This document shows positions 46,506-57,300 of a stretch of 64,000 nt of DNA, in pieces. Source of the DNA: Symbiodinium sp. CCMP2592 (taxonomy: Eukaryota; Sar; Dinophyceae; Suessiales; Symbiodiniaceae); contig CAJNDT010003157.1 of NCBI GenBank assembly GCA_905221615.1, positions 1 through 64,000 on the forward strand, in the 5' to 3' direction. A program made the position numbers and the translations under genes. Below the pieces are notes generated by a model. That model was not told where the DNA came from. It was given only the letters and a program-made list of their open reading frames with translations, and searched no databases. Position 1 is the first letter of the stretch. The number at the start of each line of letters is the position of its first letter.

Positions 46506-47100
46506 AGTCCCAAGAGTAGCTCTTGCTGCTCTGGTCTTCAAGAGATCCAAACATTTCAGGTTTCATGGGTTTTGGACACTGTTGCACACATTAAAAGACT
46601 CGGAGACACGTCGTACCGTTGAGCACTCCTTCAGGGACTATACACCCGCCACCGCTGGCGCTACACCCTGAAAGCGATAACTACCCTACACCCGAAACGC
46701 TAAACTCTAAATGCAAGCCTAAAGCCCTAAACCCCCAAAACCCTCTGCCAAAACTTTAACAGCAACCCACAAAAGACTGAGATCCGGTCTCATCTCGGGT
46801 GAACTGCCGCACCTCCGAACGGCGCAGCTGCTGCCACTACGAGTAGAATTTCTATCGCCCTCGCTGTCTCTATCGCTAGTGCTACAACTATGCTATACTC
46901 ATGGTCGCTTCAGCAATACTAGCTCGGAGCTCGGTCTTGGGTATCCGTACTCCTTGTATAAGATGGAGGAGCTAGGGAGCATGCAGCCGTAAAACTACTG
47001 AAACATGGTGCTGGTTCAGGAGACAAGAGCTTCGGGTATACTAGTTGTAATATTCATAGTATGTATTATGTATCAACCATGGCCTCTCCAGGACAAATAC

Positions 47101-47193
47101 CTGCTCTTCATGCAGAAGCAAGAAGACGCTGTCAACATCATTCATCTTGCATCCTGTCTTCCGAAGTGCAAGAAGACCCAACCGGCCCCAAAG
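47101..47193 (-). CDS. Unidentified 31-codon exon with good splice sites
   Basis: Function unknown. The minus strand shows an acceptor GGTTTCAG (AG at 47195-47194) and a donor GAGCAG|GTATTTG (GT at 47100-47099), exactly 93 bp apart, phase 0 on both sides. The frame reads LWGRLGLLALRKTGCKMNDV, then DSVFLLLHEEQ: a basic leucine-rich segment followed by an acidic leucine-rich helix. It lies downstream of the exon candidate at 47609-47671, also phase 0, so the two could be joined, perhaps with others between (about 47500-47420 and 47335-47240 have protein-like frames). The plus strand carries a competing 68-codon frame at 47005-47211. Confidence 0.4.
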
Positions 47194-47608
47194 CTGAAAC
47201 CTTCTGAGTAGTTAGTTTAGGGAACTTCCGGTCCCTTTAAGGTCCTTTCTAGAGGGTTTGTATAAGGGTGCCGTACTGTTTTGGGGACATAAGACGGTAG
47301 TAGAGAATTACCACTTCCTTGATGCCGCGAGCAACAACAAGTACTGATACCCGGAAAGAACAGAAAGTCTTGAACGGAAAGCCCAAGACAATTCAGACTC
47401 AAACCATGGGCCATACAAAGCATAAGGGAAAGAAACGCAGCAACGTCTGCGCTTTCATGCATATTCTGGGAACGGGAACCTTTCCTAGCCCAGCTCCTTT
47501 GACAGAGAGTAGAGTGTAGGCACACTCTGGCTAAGCTAGTATCTACTGTACCTACTTTTCTCGGCAGCTCGTCATGGACACTTTGAACCCCGCAGGACGG
47601 AACTATAC

Positions 47609-47671
47609 CTGCACAAGGCCCGCGAAGCAAAAAAGATGCGCCTCCTCGTCCACTGCTGTCACACACTTCAC
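47609..47671 (-). CDS. Unidentified 21-codon exon with good splice sites
   Basis: Function unknown. The acceptor CATCCCCCACTTAG (AG at 47673-47672) and donor GTGCAG|GTATAG (GT at 47608-47607) enclose 63 bp in phase 0. The frame reads VKCVTAVDEEAHLFCFAGLV plus Q. Third positions are mostly G or C. Small phase-0 exons of this size agree with the kinase exons seen at 41.6-42.3 kb. It probably belongs to the same minus-strand gene as 47101-47193. No domain can be named from so few residues. Confidence 0.4.
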
Positions 47672-47673
47672 CT

Positions 47674-48204
47674 AAGTGGGGGATGCGTCAGCTCCGTGTG
47701 GAATAATGTCAGTGACCTGCAACGACGCAAGACCTAATTACATCAAACTCTAAGTCCTTTGTAGAAGCCCAGGATTTTCAACCTTGAGATATCAAACCAT
47801 CCCAAGGAACCCTCAAGGAGACCCCAGAGCTCCCGGCAGCAAAGGGCTGGCCATCGGACTTCCGAACGCACCTCTTCGCCAAAACAAAGCTTGGGAATGA
47901 AGTGTTTACCCTAAGGGTCCAAAGGATCCAATATGCAGGTACTTAGGTTTCGGAAAGTAGTTATGTAGGTTACTGTTTGGGAGAGTATATGATTATTAGG
48001 TACTTGGACCCTTTAGGGTTAGGGTTCAGGATAGGATTTACGCCCGGCATGGGACTTCTGGAAGGGCTTTCGGAGATCCATGAATGGAGCTTTATGCAAC
48101 CGCATAGGATTTTGCAAGGCTGAGCGGGCCCGTGTTGTGTGGGTCTTGTCCGCACCGGCTTGAGGATTCAAGTCAGACACTTTTCAAATTACTCTGAGGC
48201 TTGG
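47674..48204. other. Anonymous DNA
   Basis: No gene or clear repeat. A single GGGTTAGGGTTCAGG motif lies near 48016. Confidence 0.4.
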
Positions 48205-48475
48205 CTTTACTATTACTACAATCGCTACCACCATAACTATGACCATCACTATTACTATTGACTATGACCATTACTACTACAACTGTTAAGAGTCCTATCA
48301 CCACTACTATCACTAACTACCACCCCTACAATTACATTTGCTACCACCACCACCACCACCACTACGACGACGACTACTACTACTCCTTCTATTAGTACTA
48401 CGATTACTGCCAGTATTACTATTTACCATTACCATTGCCACCAATATTGCTACGATTCTTACTAATAGTTACTAT
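48205..48475. repeat. Decayed trinucleotide repeat (TAC/ACC type)
   Basis: Periodicity of three persists over about 270 bp (CACTATTACTATTGACTATG; CCACCACCACCACCACTACG). It is the most decayed member of the CTA-array series. Confidence 0.75.
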
Positions 48476-48634
48476 TCTTCTCCTGGTGTTTTAGCCGGTC
48501 TACAGCCAGAGTGGCAGTTGCATAAGCTTGTTCATGCTCTGCTGCGCGATCTTCATCCGCCCAAACATATGCACTGCTGCCTGACTCAGAAAGCCCAACT
48601 CTGCTCCAAGCTTATCCAAGCCTGAACCACCGAA

Positions 48635-48733
48635 GATCCTAGACTTATAAGTCTAGGATCTAAACTTTAGGACTATAGACCCCAAATCCTAAAGTTTGGG
48701 CTCTATAGAGCCCAAACTTTAGGGTTTGGGATC
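48635..48733. repeat. Tandem perfect palindromes
   Basis: A 26-bp perfect palindrome (48635-48660; half GATCCTAGACTTA) is followed after 17 bp by a larger one. Its 30-bp core is perfect (48691-48720; half AAAGTTTGGGCTCTA), and the arms extend to 48678-48733 with two or three mismatches. The outer arms contain the telomere-like CCTAAA/TTTAGG words. Confidence 0.93.
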
Positions 48734-49621
48734 ATGGGTTAAACCCCTGAATCCAAACCCTAACCCCTACTGCGAGGAGGACTTGTTTTAATTTTTTGGC
48801 GGACCACATCATGTAGTGTACACGGTAGTATAGGGGAATAAGGTAGTATAGGGGTATCCGAAACAAACAACCCAAAACTAAGTTCTCAGAAGCTGAATTC
48901 CGCTTTGCCTTCGGACTATCGACATGCTGCCAGATCCGATGAACTCACCTGGGCCGTCGCCGGTCCCCGTCAGCGGGCTAAACAGGGTTTCAGCTTGCAG
49001 GTCAGCTTTTAGGTCTCAGTTCAGGCTTTAAGGCTGCAAGATTCAGGGTTCCGGGCATCAAGGTTGAAGGACATAAAAGTTCAAGCCTTGTGTCCTGCAC
49101 CTCTTGGAGTAGTACTATCATTACGATCACATAATACTGTTACGATCCAGTAGCTTGAACATTGTCTAACCCTGGACAAAGCGAACGCCTGCCACCAGGC
49201 GAGCGGTTGCTTCGAAAAGGCAAAAACCAAATTCTGGATTGGTGTTTGAGGAGCAAACAAATGACCAAGCCACGCAAGTTTGTAGCTGATCACTTTGCGA
49301 ACGTTTTTTCAACGGTCACTGCGCTGCCTGGGGATCGTCTTGCACCAAATTTCAACAAAGGCTGACCTGCTGCCTGCGCTGGTACGAGTTCTCCTTCGTC
49401 TTCGCGGGATGTAGAGCCGTGAAGGTAGAAACCTAGAGCTTGTGAGTATTAAGCTACAGCAGACGGTCGATGATTCGGAATCGAGCCTTGTAAGCCCAAA
49501 ACGGTATACACCACATTTAAACATCTCAACAGCCATGATGGAACCTTTACGTAACCAATTCTAATGCCTTCTTCAACAACCTGCAACACCTTATGAATGA
49601 GTATAAAATATCATACTAATA

Positions 49622-49640
49622 CATATATATATATATATTG
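49622..49640. repeat. TA microsatellite
   Basis: About nine TA units, 20 bp left of the TACA array. Confidence 0.85.
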
Positions 49641-49655
49641 TATATTCATAATGTA

Positions 49656-49687
49656 CATACATGTACATACATACATACATACAGACA

Positions 49688-49717
<30 letters not shown>
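49656..49717. repeat. (TACA)n tetranucleotide microsatellite
   Basis: About fifteen ACAT/TACA units with one CAGA interruption. Confidence 0.9.
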
Positions 49718-49718
<1 letters not shown>

Positions 49719-49889
49719 CTATATATATACACATACATACACAGAAATCTTGAATATATACCACGTGCGTATGTCTAAACGCTGAGAAGTTCGCCGAGGT
49801 CGAATGACTCCCGAAAGGTGACCAGGGAGAGGTCGGCGTTTGTGGCGTCCTCTTCTTCGGGCCACTTTGGGAGTTTCCGATAGTTCGGG

Positions 49890-50045
49890 GTGTTTAAGGG
49901 TTCCTCTAAAGGGGCGACTATAAGTATAACAGGGGTTCCTTTAAAGGGCTCTATAAGGGTTAAGAGTCTCCGAAAATTCGGCGTACCATATTTTGGGTCC
50001 TTCAGGGTACTATACTAGGGCCCCCTATTCTCTTTTTGGAGGATG
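49890..50045. repeat. CTATAAGGG patch with family F fragment
   Basis: TTCCTTTAAAGGGGCGACTA and GGCTCTATAAGGGTTAAGAG lead into GTCTCCGAAAATTCGG and TTTTGGGTCCTT, which resemble the left half of family F. Confidence 0.45.
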
Positions 50046-50440
50046 TTGCTAGGGTTAGGGCTCAGGGGTTTACGGGCTTTCGGGGTTCAGGGTTTAGGGC
50101 TAGGGGCTACGGGGTTTAGGGTTTCAGGGATCTAAGGGTTAATGGGGTTTAGGTTTAGTGCTTCTCGAATTAAAAGGTTTTGGGCCTCAGGGCTCAGGGT
50201 TGAGGGTAGAAACCGGTGTCCTTCTGCACTTAAGATACCCTTCGTTCTCGATCCATCTTCTAAGCTCGTTGAGCTTGTTTGGGGTTTTTGTAGTTTGATT
50301 GGGTTTCATCATAAGGGATTCACGGGCGTGAAACGGTTGCGGGGCTTTACAGGTTTTACGGGTTAGGTGTGTTTTTGTGGCTTTAGAAGTTTCACGGGTT
50401 TGGGGGTTTCTAGGGGACGAGAGGTTTCGGGGTTTACGGT
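50046..50440. repeat. Degenerate telomere-like tracts, G-strand
   Basis: TTTAGGG, TTTACGGG, TTTCGGGG, TTCAGGG and TTTAGGTTTAG variants at 50046-50165 and 50330-50440. The intervening DNA is unique. Confidence 0.65.
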
Positions 50441-50869
50441 TCAAGGACCTACCGAAACAAAAACAAGACCAGGCTGGTAACACACAGCCACACACACAAA
50501 AACAAATCAACACCAGCAACAATGATGACGACAAACATGCAAGGCAGATTTGATCTACAGTCTTGGTACTCTCGAACTGACAAATTCTGGCTTTCAGGAC
50601 TCGGGGGCTTGGAAGGCAAGTCCGCGCATGAATTCTGAGAGGTTTCCTAAACCCTATCCCCCTAGCCTGTTGCCGGCTGGACGGCTGGCGATTCTCGGAA
50701 TCAAGGTGATAGGGGGGGTCTACAGGGCTTTGACGGCATTGGGCTTCGGGCTCAGGGTTCTCTGCTGTTGGGGCATGAGGCTTTGGAGCTAGGATTTAAG
50801 GTGTCGCGACTCTGTGTTCAAGTCTTACGTTCCAGAGAACAAGACTTATGAACCGGCGGCTCGCAGCCA

Positions 50870-51054
50870 TCACGAGACCTTTTCTGACCAAAGCTGCCCC
50901 AAATATGAACCGAAAGTAGACCCCATCCGAACTAAAGTTGCTATATGGGCACGTAAGACCTCACACAACCTTGCAGACGTGGAAACACAATGCACGACGA
51001 TCTGCTCCCACCTCCCCATCGTCCGAGCGTGTGCTAATTGTGCTGGGGCTGGTC
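50870..51054 (-). CDS. Unidentified helical exon candidate
   Basis: Function unknown. The acceptor AAACCGTTTCAG (AG at 51056-51055) lies at the end of a telomere-like motif. The frame then reads AQLAHARTMGRWEQIVVHCV, then ARLCEVLRAHIATLVRMG and LGQLWSEKVS, with a stop at 50870-50872. The residue pattern suggests amphipathic helices. The plus strand has its own 84-codon frame (50814-51068), so strand assignment is uncertain. Confidence 0.25.
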
Positions 51055-51359
51055 CTGAAACGGTTTAGGGTTCAGGGCCCGGGTTTAGGGAATCTTCTGG
51101 GGCTCAGGACAGACAGTCACTTGGAATGTATTTGGGTTTAGGGCTAAAGTTAAAGGTTGGCAAGGCTTGCAGCGCTAAGGTTGAGGGCTCGGCATTGATT
51201 CAGTTGGCCGACTAGGTTCCTCAGTTGACCCTTTAGAATAAAGGTACCCTTTTTCCTACAATTCGGTGTTAATAAGGGCACTGGCCCGTGGCTGCAACAT
51301 CAGCATCACGGCCATACCCGGCCACGCCGGGGAATCCCACAGTGGGCATTTGACCATCC

Positions 51360-53240
51360 CCATGATACATCATGAGCATCATTCCGCCCTTTGCTGGACC
51401 ATCGGGACCAGCCTCATGCACATCAGCTGAAGCTTTCAACTGTAATTGGTGCCCTCAGCCTGCCAGAACCCGCGCGCCTCATGAGCCGCAGTGGGCTCGT
51501 TGCAGAGCCATGCCCATCCAAATCATCGGCATCTTACTGGCAAACTGGACTTGCCGCAATCTAAGCCGGGAGCATGATTGAGCATCTCTTCGCTCGTTGC
51601 CGGGCCATCAAACCCCCTCCAAATGTCCAGCTGGAACTTTATTGGCCCGCTCAGCCTGCCACAACCTAAACGGCGTGCATCATGAGCATGTGTTGGCCCT
51701 TTCCTGGACAATAACCATCCAAGTGACCAGCATCATGTGCGCCAGCAGGAATTGTCTTGGCCCACGCAGGCTGCCATAACGTAAACGGCGAGCACAGGGA
51801 GCATCAGTTGACCCTTCACTAGACTCACTAGCCCACCCACATCCAGATGACACACCCAACCAAACGACCAGTGTCATGAGCATCAGTTCGTCACGTGGCG
51901 GACCTTCACAATCGAAGCGACCAACAGTAACATCATGCGCATCAGGTGGGCTTATATCGACCCATGCAGCCTACAACAATCTAACCGGCGAGCATCATGA
52001 GCATCAATTGACTCTTGCTGGAGCTTTATTGGCCCACTGCACGCCTGCCACAGCCCACGCAAATGGCCAGCATCATGAGTCTCTGCTGGACCAAATCCCA
52101 TCCAAAAGTCCAGCATCCCTCCCCAAACAAAAAGCATCATGCACATCGGCTGGAGTTAAATTGGCTCCCGCTTCACAAACAAACCGGCGAGCATCATGAG
52201 CATCAGTTGGTGCTTCGCTGGACCATCACCACCAACTTGACGAGCATCACGCGCATCAGCTGGGATTTGACTGGCTGCTCCGCCGCAGAAAACCTAAACG
52301 GCGAGCATCATGAGCATCAGTTGGCTCTGGCTGGAGCTTTATTGGCAACTCACCCAAGTGCCCAAAATCATGAATCTCTGCTGGACAAAATCCCATCCAC
52401 ATGTCCAGCATCATGCGCATCAGCTGGAACTTGAAACGGCAAATTGGCTGGCCATGTCCATCCAAATCACCCGCATCATGCGCATTAGCTGGAATTTCAT
52501 TGGCCCACCGCACAATCTTAATCGGCAAGGTCGTGAATGACGAATCAGCCCGCCACAACCATGAGCATTAGTTGGCTCTTTGCTCGATCATCCCTTTCCA
52601 AATAAAAGCATCATGCGCATCGGCTGAAGGTAAATTGGCTCGCCCAGCTTGTAAGAACAAAACGGCGAGCATCATGAGCATCAGTTGGTGCTTCGCTGGC
52701 ACCAACTTGACGAGCATCACGCGCATCAGCTGGGATTTGATTGGCCGCTCCGCCGCAGAAAACCTAAACGGCGAGCATCATGAGCCTCAGTTGGCTCTTG
52801 CTGGAGCTTTATTGGCCCACTGCACGACTGCCACAACCCACGCAAATGGCCAGCATCATGAGCATCAGTGGGCCCTGTTGTGGAAAACTCACCGTCCGAG
52901 TGACCAACGCATATCAGTTGGATATTTCTATACAAAAGGCGAGCATCATGAGCATCAGCTAGCTCTTGGGGGGCCAAATCACATCCAACATGCACAGCAT
53001 CATGCACATCAGCCGGAAGTTTGTGGCCCACTCAGCAAAGCCACAACCTAAACGGCGAGCATCATGAGCATCAGTTGGCCCTTGGCCGGAGCCAAAACAC
53101 CCAAACGGCCTCTTCGTGACAATCAGTTGGCCTTTGGCTGGCCATGTCCATCCAAATGGCCCGCATTGTGCACATCAGCTGGAAATGAATTGACCCACCG
53201 AGCCTGCCACAATCCAAACGGCGAGCATTATGAATGAGAA
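51360..53240. repeat. Degenerate satellite: about 33 copies of a GAGCATCATGAGCATCAG-centred unit
   Basis: About 1.9 kb in which the core GAGCATCATGAGCATCAG, followed by TTGG or CTGG, recurs every 45-80 bp (for example 51991, 52189, 52301, 52667, 52939, 53057). Two core versions tend to alternate, GAGCATCATGAGCATCAGTT and AGCATCATGCGCATCAGCTGG, pointing to a dimeric higher-order unit of about 115 bp. Linkers share CTGGAGCTTTATTGGCCCAC, ACCTAAACGGC and CAAATGGCC. A block of about 155 bp at 52189-52345 is repeated at 52664-52815. Long frames exist on both strands because ATCATG-rich units seldom contain stops; protein coding is possible but not indicated. Confidence 0.9.
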
Positions 53241-53840
53241 CCAGTTAACCGTTAAGTACCGCAAGATTTGGCACGCCAAGCGCTTCTTCTACGTTATGTA
53301 GCAGCCTCTTCCAAATTACTAAACACTGCAATCAAGAACGAGCAACGGACGATCAAACCCGATGTTCTAAACCCACATTACGGCACGCTGGCTCCTGCTC
53401 TGCAACCCTGAAACCCGAAATCCCAAACCACGAAACATAGAAGCCCAAACTGAAACAAGACCTGGAAATTACCAAAAAGGGCTTGAAGTCCGAGAAACCC
53501 TTTCTGGGCTTTGAGGTAACGAAGGAGAAACAAGCAAACACTTGCATGTCATCATGGCTCCTTTAAGGAACCAGTCCAAAAAGAAGTATTTAATAAAGTA
53601 TGGTACTCCTGCGCCCAGCCTACTACTTCGTGAAAACCCCGGCAAGACCAGGTCCAATGCGTTTAGGGTTTAGGGACCACGCAAGATTACACACACCCTT
53701 CTAAGGACCGCTTTGGAACACTCATACTTACAGACCCCTCATAAAACCCTTGTTGCAACAACGCTCATGGATATGATCATAGCCCGTATAAGCATCTTCT
53801 ACATCCCGAAAAAAACTTTAAACCATGTTTACGAAAGCCG
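53241..53840. other. Anonymous DNA
   Basis: One G-strand telomere-like motif at about 53660-53675. No gene is recognised. Confidence 0.4.
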
Positions 53841-53844
53841 TAAT

Positions 53845-54005
53845 GCCCCTTCAACCCTAAACCCTTTAAGGAACCTTTACAAAGAACCCTTTCAGAAACC
53901 CCCTAAACCCCCCGTAAGAAGCGATAAAGCCCCTTAAACCCTAAACCCTTAAAAGAACCCTTAACAAAAACCCTGTAAGAAACCCTTTATGAACCCCTAA
54001 ACCCC
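53845..54005. repeat. Degenerate telomere-like tract, C-strand
   Basis: CCCTAAACCCTTTAAGGAAC and CCCTTAAACCCTAAACCCTT variants interleaved with AAGAACCCTT. Confidence 0.75.
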
Positions 54006-54094
54006 TCTTAAGAAGCCAAGCTACAGGGCGACGGTGATGGCTCGGTCGGCCTTCGGCTGCTCCTGGACTTCAAGCTGATGTCAGAAGGAACGGC

Positions 54095-54295
54095 GGGGCT
54101 TTGGGTTTTAGTGTTTTAGGGCGTTCGGGGGTTTAGAATTTAGGGATTTAGGATTTAGGGGTTTGGGCTTTGGGGTTTAGGGATTTAGGGCGTTCGGGGG
54201 TTTAGAAGTCAGGGGTTAGGGGGTTTAGGATTTAGGGGTTTAGGAATAAAGGGATTAGGGTTTTGGGGTTTGGGGTTTCGGGTTTGAGGCTTGGG
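54095..54295. repeat. Degenerate telomere-like tract, G-strand
   Basis: TTTAGGG variants over 200 bp, with GGGATTTAGGGCGTTCGGGG and AGGGCGTTCGGGGGTTTAGA forms repeated about 60 bp apart. The orientation switches from C-strand to G-strand across 54005-54095. Confidence 0.75.
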
Positions 54296-54684
54296 CTTTT
54301 TCAAATTAACCAGAGTCCTAGAGGGTTTCAAGAGGGTTCTGTAGAGAGGGTTTTGCAGAGTTGCATAGGGTTTCAACGTTGCCAGCGGTTCTGCGGGTTT
54401 CAAAAGGTTCTCCGGAAATTCATACGGGTTCCGTAGGGTTTCAATGAGCTCTATGGGATGTGGGTTCCGCTGGGTTGAAAAAGGTTGTGCAGGGTTGCTC
54501 CTTGTTCTAAAGGATTCAAAAGGTGTCGGGTTCTACGAGTAGTTAGTTGGTTGTATGTACGGGGATTCGACACCTTGTCCTGCCTGATCCCCAAAAAAAT
54601 TGGCCTGAGTAATTGGAACAGCGTTTCGGAGTATGTTTCATTTTGACGGTAGTAGGCACTCCTACGAAAAACGATTCTTGTGAT

Positions 54685-54809
54685 TAATATAGGAGCCTTG
54701 ATACTTAGAATAGGGTTTGGGGGGCATATTATGCCATAAGTGTAATAAGGAACCCCCCCCACCCCCCAGAAAAAAAATAGTATAGGTAGCTCTTTAGGCC
54801 CCTATACTA
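54685..54809. mobile_element. Family A inverted-repeat element, copy 7
   Basis: 125 bp from TAATATAGGAGCCTTGATAC to TCTTTAGGCCCCTATACTA. It is longer than consensus because of expanded C and A runs in the middle. Confidence 0.88.
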
Positions 54810-55064
54810 AAGGCCCGTCTACTGTTTGATGCGGAGCCCCTGCAACTCGCCTGATCCGGATATCTGGCAGCCCCGCATGGCAGCTGTAGCCGGGGTATCT
54901 GCCGCCGTCCTTTCAGAACGTGATTTTTCTATACACCTCTTAGAACCGAAATAGCAATAATGTTGTGTATGGGCTCTTCAGTTTTATGTGAACAAAAATA
55001 AAGCTTAATCCCTAAGGGCACTAAAGTTTTGTGCTGCAAGGGTTTGAGGACTAGGGGAGGTCAT

Positions 55065-55100
55065 CTACTAAAGGGGCCTTAGCAATCAATTAGAACGAGG
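55065..55100. mobile_element. Family A left-end fragment
   Basis: TACTAAAGGGGCCTTAGCAA and ATTAGAAC match the left end; the rest is absent. Confidence 0.5.
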
Positions 55101-55183
55101 CAGTGAGTCTGTCGCTTACATGCAACAAGAAACCATACGGACCCATGTATTGCTGCTTTGTTACCGCGGATACCTTTTAAAGA

Positions 55184-55290
55184 AATGGGAGTTTCCGAAA
55201 TAGGGGACCAACATGTAGTACCCTAGATAGTAGGATCCTTGTTATAAGGACCCCAAAATAAGGAACCCCTAATTTTTCCGGAAACCCCCG
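55184..55290. mobile_element. Family F inverted-repeat element, copy 2
   Basis: About 107 bp, arms AATGGGAGTTTCCGAAATAG and TTTTTCCGGAAACCCCCG. The interior AGGATCCTTGTTATAAGGAC is in reverse orientation relative to copy 1 at 27.05 kb. A fragment with the same AGTAGGATCCTTGTTAT sequence lies at 56416-56432. Confidence 0.85.
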
Positions 55291-55401
55291 AATACTAAAA
55301 CCATCAATCTTCAGGCTTCCAGAAGAGGGTGGACTGTTCAGGCTTCTGCATTGACTTCGGCGAGGCTCGGCTCGAAGTTGCGCTTGTGTGTGTTCAGGGT
55401 T

Positions 55402-55509
55402 TGATATAGAGGCCTTAATAATCAGAAAAGGGTCTTGGGGCCCATTATACTATAATGATAATCAGGAACCCCCACAATAGTATTGGTAATTCTTAAGGCT
55501 TCTATGTTA
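55402..55509. mobile_element. Family A inverted-repeat element, copy 8
   Basis: 108 bp from TGATATAGAGGCCTTAATAA to TGGTAATTCTTAAGGCTTCT. The interior GGGGCCCATTATACTATAAT is near consensus. Confidence 0.88.
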
Positions 55510-56690
55510 GGCGGTTTGGGGCTCTAGGATGAAGAGCTCGAGGGGTTTTAGAGTTTGGGCAACTTGTTGCTCTTGAGCCTTTCTTTCCATAGCTGGTGTA
55601 CTGCTACTACTATGATGCGCTCGTAGATTGAGTGTGTGGGCATGCAGTTTGGGCTCAGTCCATAATTTAGGACCGACTTGAGGTTCAAATTTCAGGACTT
55701 CGGGTTTAGAGGCTCGCACTTAGGTTTCTGGGCATGATTTAGGATAGACAGGGCCGCTTTGAGCATGTAGGGCTCAATCAGGGTCCAGAGCTTGAGGGTC
55801 CCGAGGATCGTTTATGATACGGTGACCAGACAGAAGCTCGAACCACAACCGTGACTTACAGAATTCCCTTTGCAACCTTGGCCCACCTTTGCCAAGAAGT
55901 TCCGGGTTTGGTGGCTTTGGCGTTGCATGGTTTAGGGTTCTGGGTGTGGGGGTGGAGGTTCCGAGGATCTGCCTCCTGACAGAGGGCTCCTAAGCCCTCA
56001 ACCCCAAACCCCAAACCACGCCGCATGATAGACGCTGGCAGGAAGAGGACCTTCAAGCCGCTACCGTCCAAAGATTCTAGCTTGGAAGAGCACTGTTGCC
56101 AACCCTCGACCCTGAACCCTATGTAAGATTCTCGGCAGCTGTTACCGAAACCCTAAACCCTCTCATAGAATGTGGAAACCCTAACCCTCTCATAGCAGAA
56201 TCCAGCCTGACAGGGAGTTCGGACTGATCGGACACCTGGACGAAGGCTTTGACTTGTGGAGAAGGCTTTGGGCAGAAAACCTCAGGGAGTTAAGGGAGCT
56301 GAGGGTGGATTTGGGGCTGTGGAGAGCTCGTGAGTTTTAGCGATATGACTAGACCCGGGTGGGGTCTAGGTACAGGCTCTGGGGTTTCAAGTTTGAGGGC
56401 TTAAAAGACCCGAAAGAGTAGGATCCTTGTTATGCAGGCACCGAAAACCCTAAACCCTAGTTTGGAAACATACAGCCCACAGACTAAGGCCGTAAACTTG
56501 AACACCAGATGTCCAGCGCCGCGTACCCTGAGTGCTGAGAGGCTGTGTTCAATCCTCCTTCTGCTGAGTCTGCCTTTGCCTAGTTGGGCCCAGTTTCGGT
56601 GCTAAGGTTTAGGGCTCAGGGATTAGAGTGTAGGGTTTAGGGAATTGCGCGATGGCCATGCACACAAACCACCAAACCTGAGCACAAAAC
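55510..56690. other. Anonymous DNA with telomere-like patches
   Basis: C-strand motifs at 56140-56190 (a near-tandem AAACCCTAAACCCTCTCATA) and G-strand motifs at 56605-56642. No gene is recognised. Confidence 0.45.
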
Positions 56691-56693
56691 GTG

Positions 56694-56789
56694 AACTACT
56701 ACAACTACTCCTACTTGCCACTACCACCACCAGCACTACTGCTGCTGCTACTACTACTACTGCTGCTACTACTACTACTACTACTACTG

Positions 56790-56832
<43 letters not shown>

Positions 56833-56879
56833 CACTCCTGCTACTACTCCTGCTGCTGCTGCTACTACTACTACTACTG

Positions 56880-56940
<61 letters not shown>

Positions 56941-57041
56941 CACTACCACTACCACTACCACTACCACTACCCCTACCACTACCACTACCACTACCACTAC
57001 CACTACCACTACCACTACCACTACCACTACCACTACCACTA

Positions 57042-57134
<93 letters not shown>

Positions 57135-57228
57135 AAATGGCTACCACTACCGACGCCTACTCCTTCCCCCACAACTACTCCTCCTCCTACTGCTCCTACT
57201 CCTACTCTTACTCCTGCTGCTGCTGCTG

Positions 57229-57259
<31 letters not shown>

Positions 57260-57300
57260 TACGTACTACTCCTGCTGCTGCTACTACTGCTACTATTGCT
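56694..57300. repeat. (CTA)n array with (CACTAC)n block and decayed flanks
   Basis: CTA and CTG units at 56737-56937, a (CACTAC)n hexamer block at about 56938-57041, and pure CTA at 57042-57134. Then comes a decayed TCC/CTA/CTG region to about 57300. Frames of 153-239 codons (poly-Thr, poly-Leu, poly-Val, poly-Ser) are artefacts. Confidence 0.97.

Noticed and set aside
47217..47666. 149-codon minus-strand frame as one protein
   Set aside because: It spans the splice signals of the better-supported exon at 47609-47671 in a different frame, and its length is expected by chance in 64 kb.
52015..53051. 139- and 159-codon plus-strand frames as repeat proteins
   Set aside because: They follow the satellite unit, appear on both strands alike, and the 45-80 bp spacing is not a multiple of three, so no constant protein repeat results.
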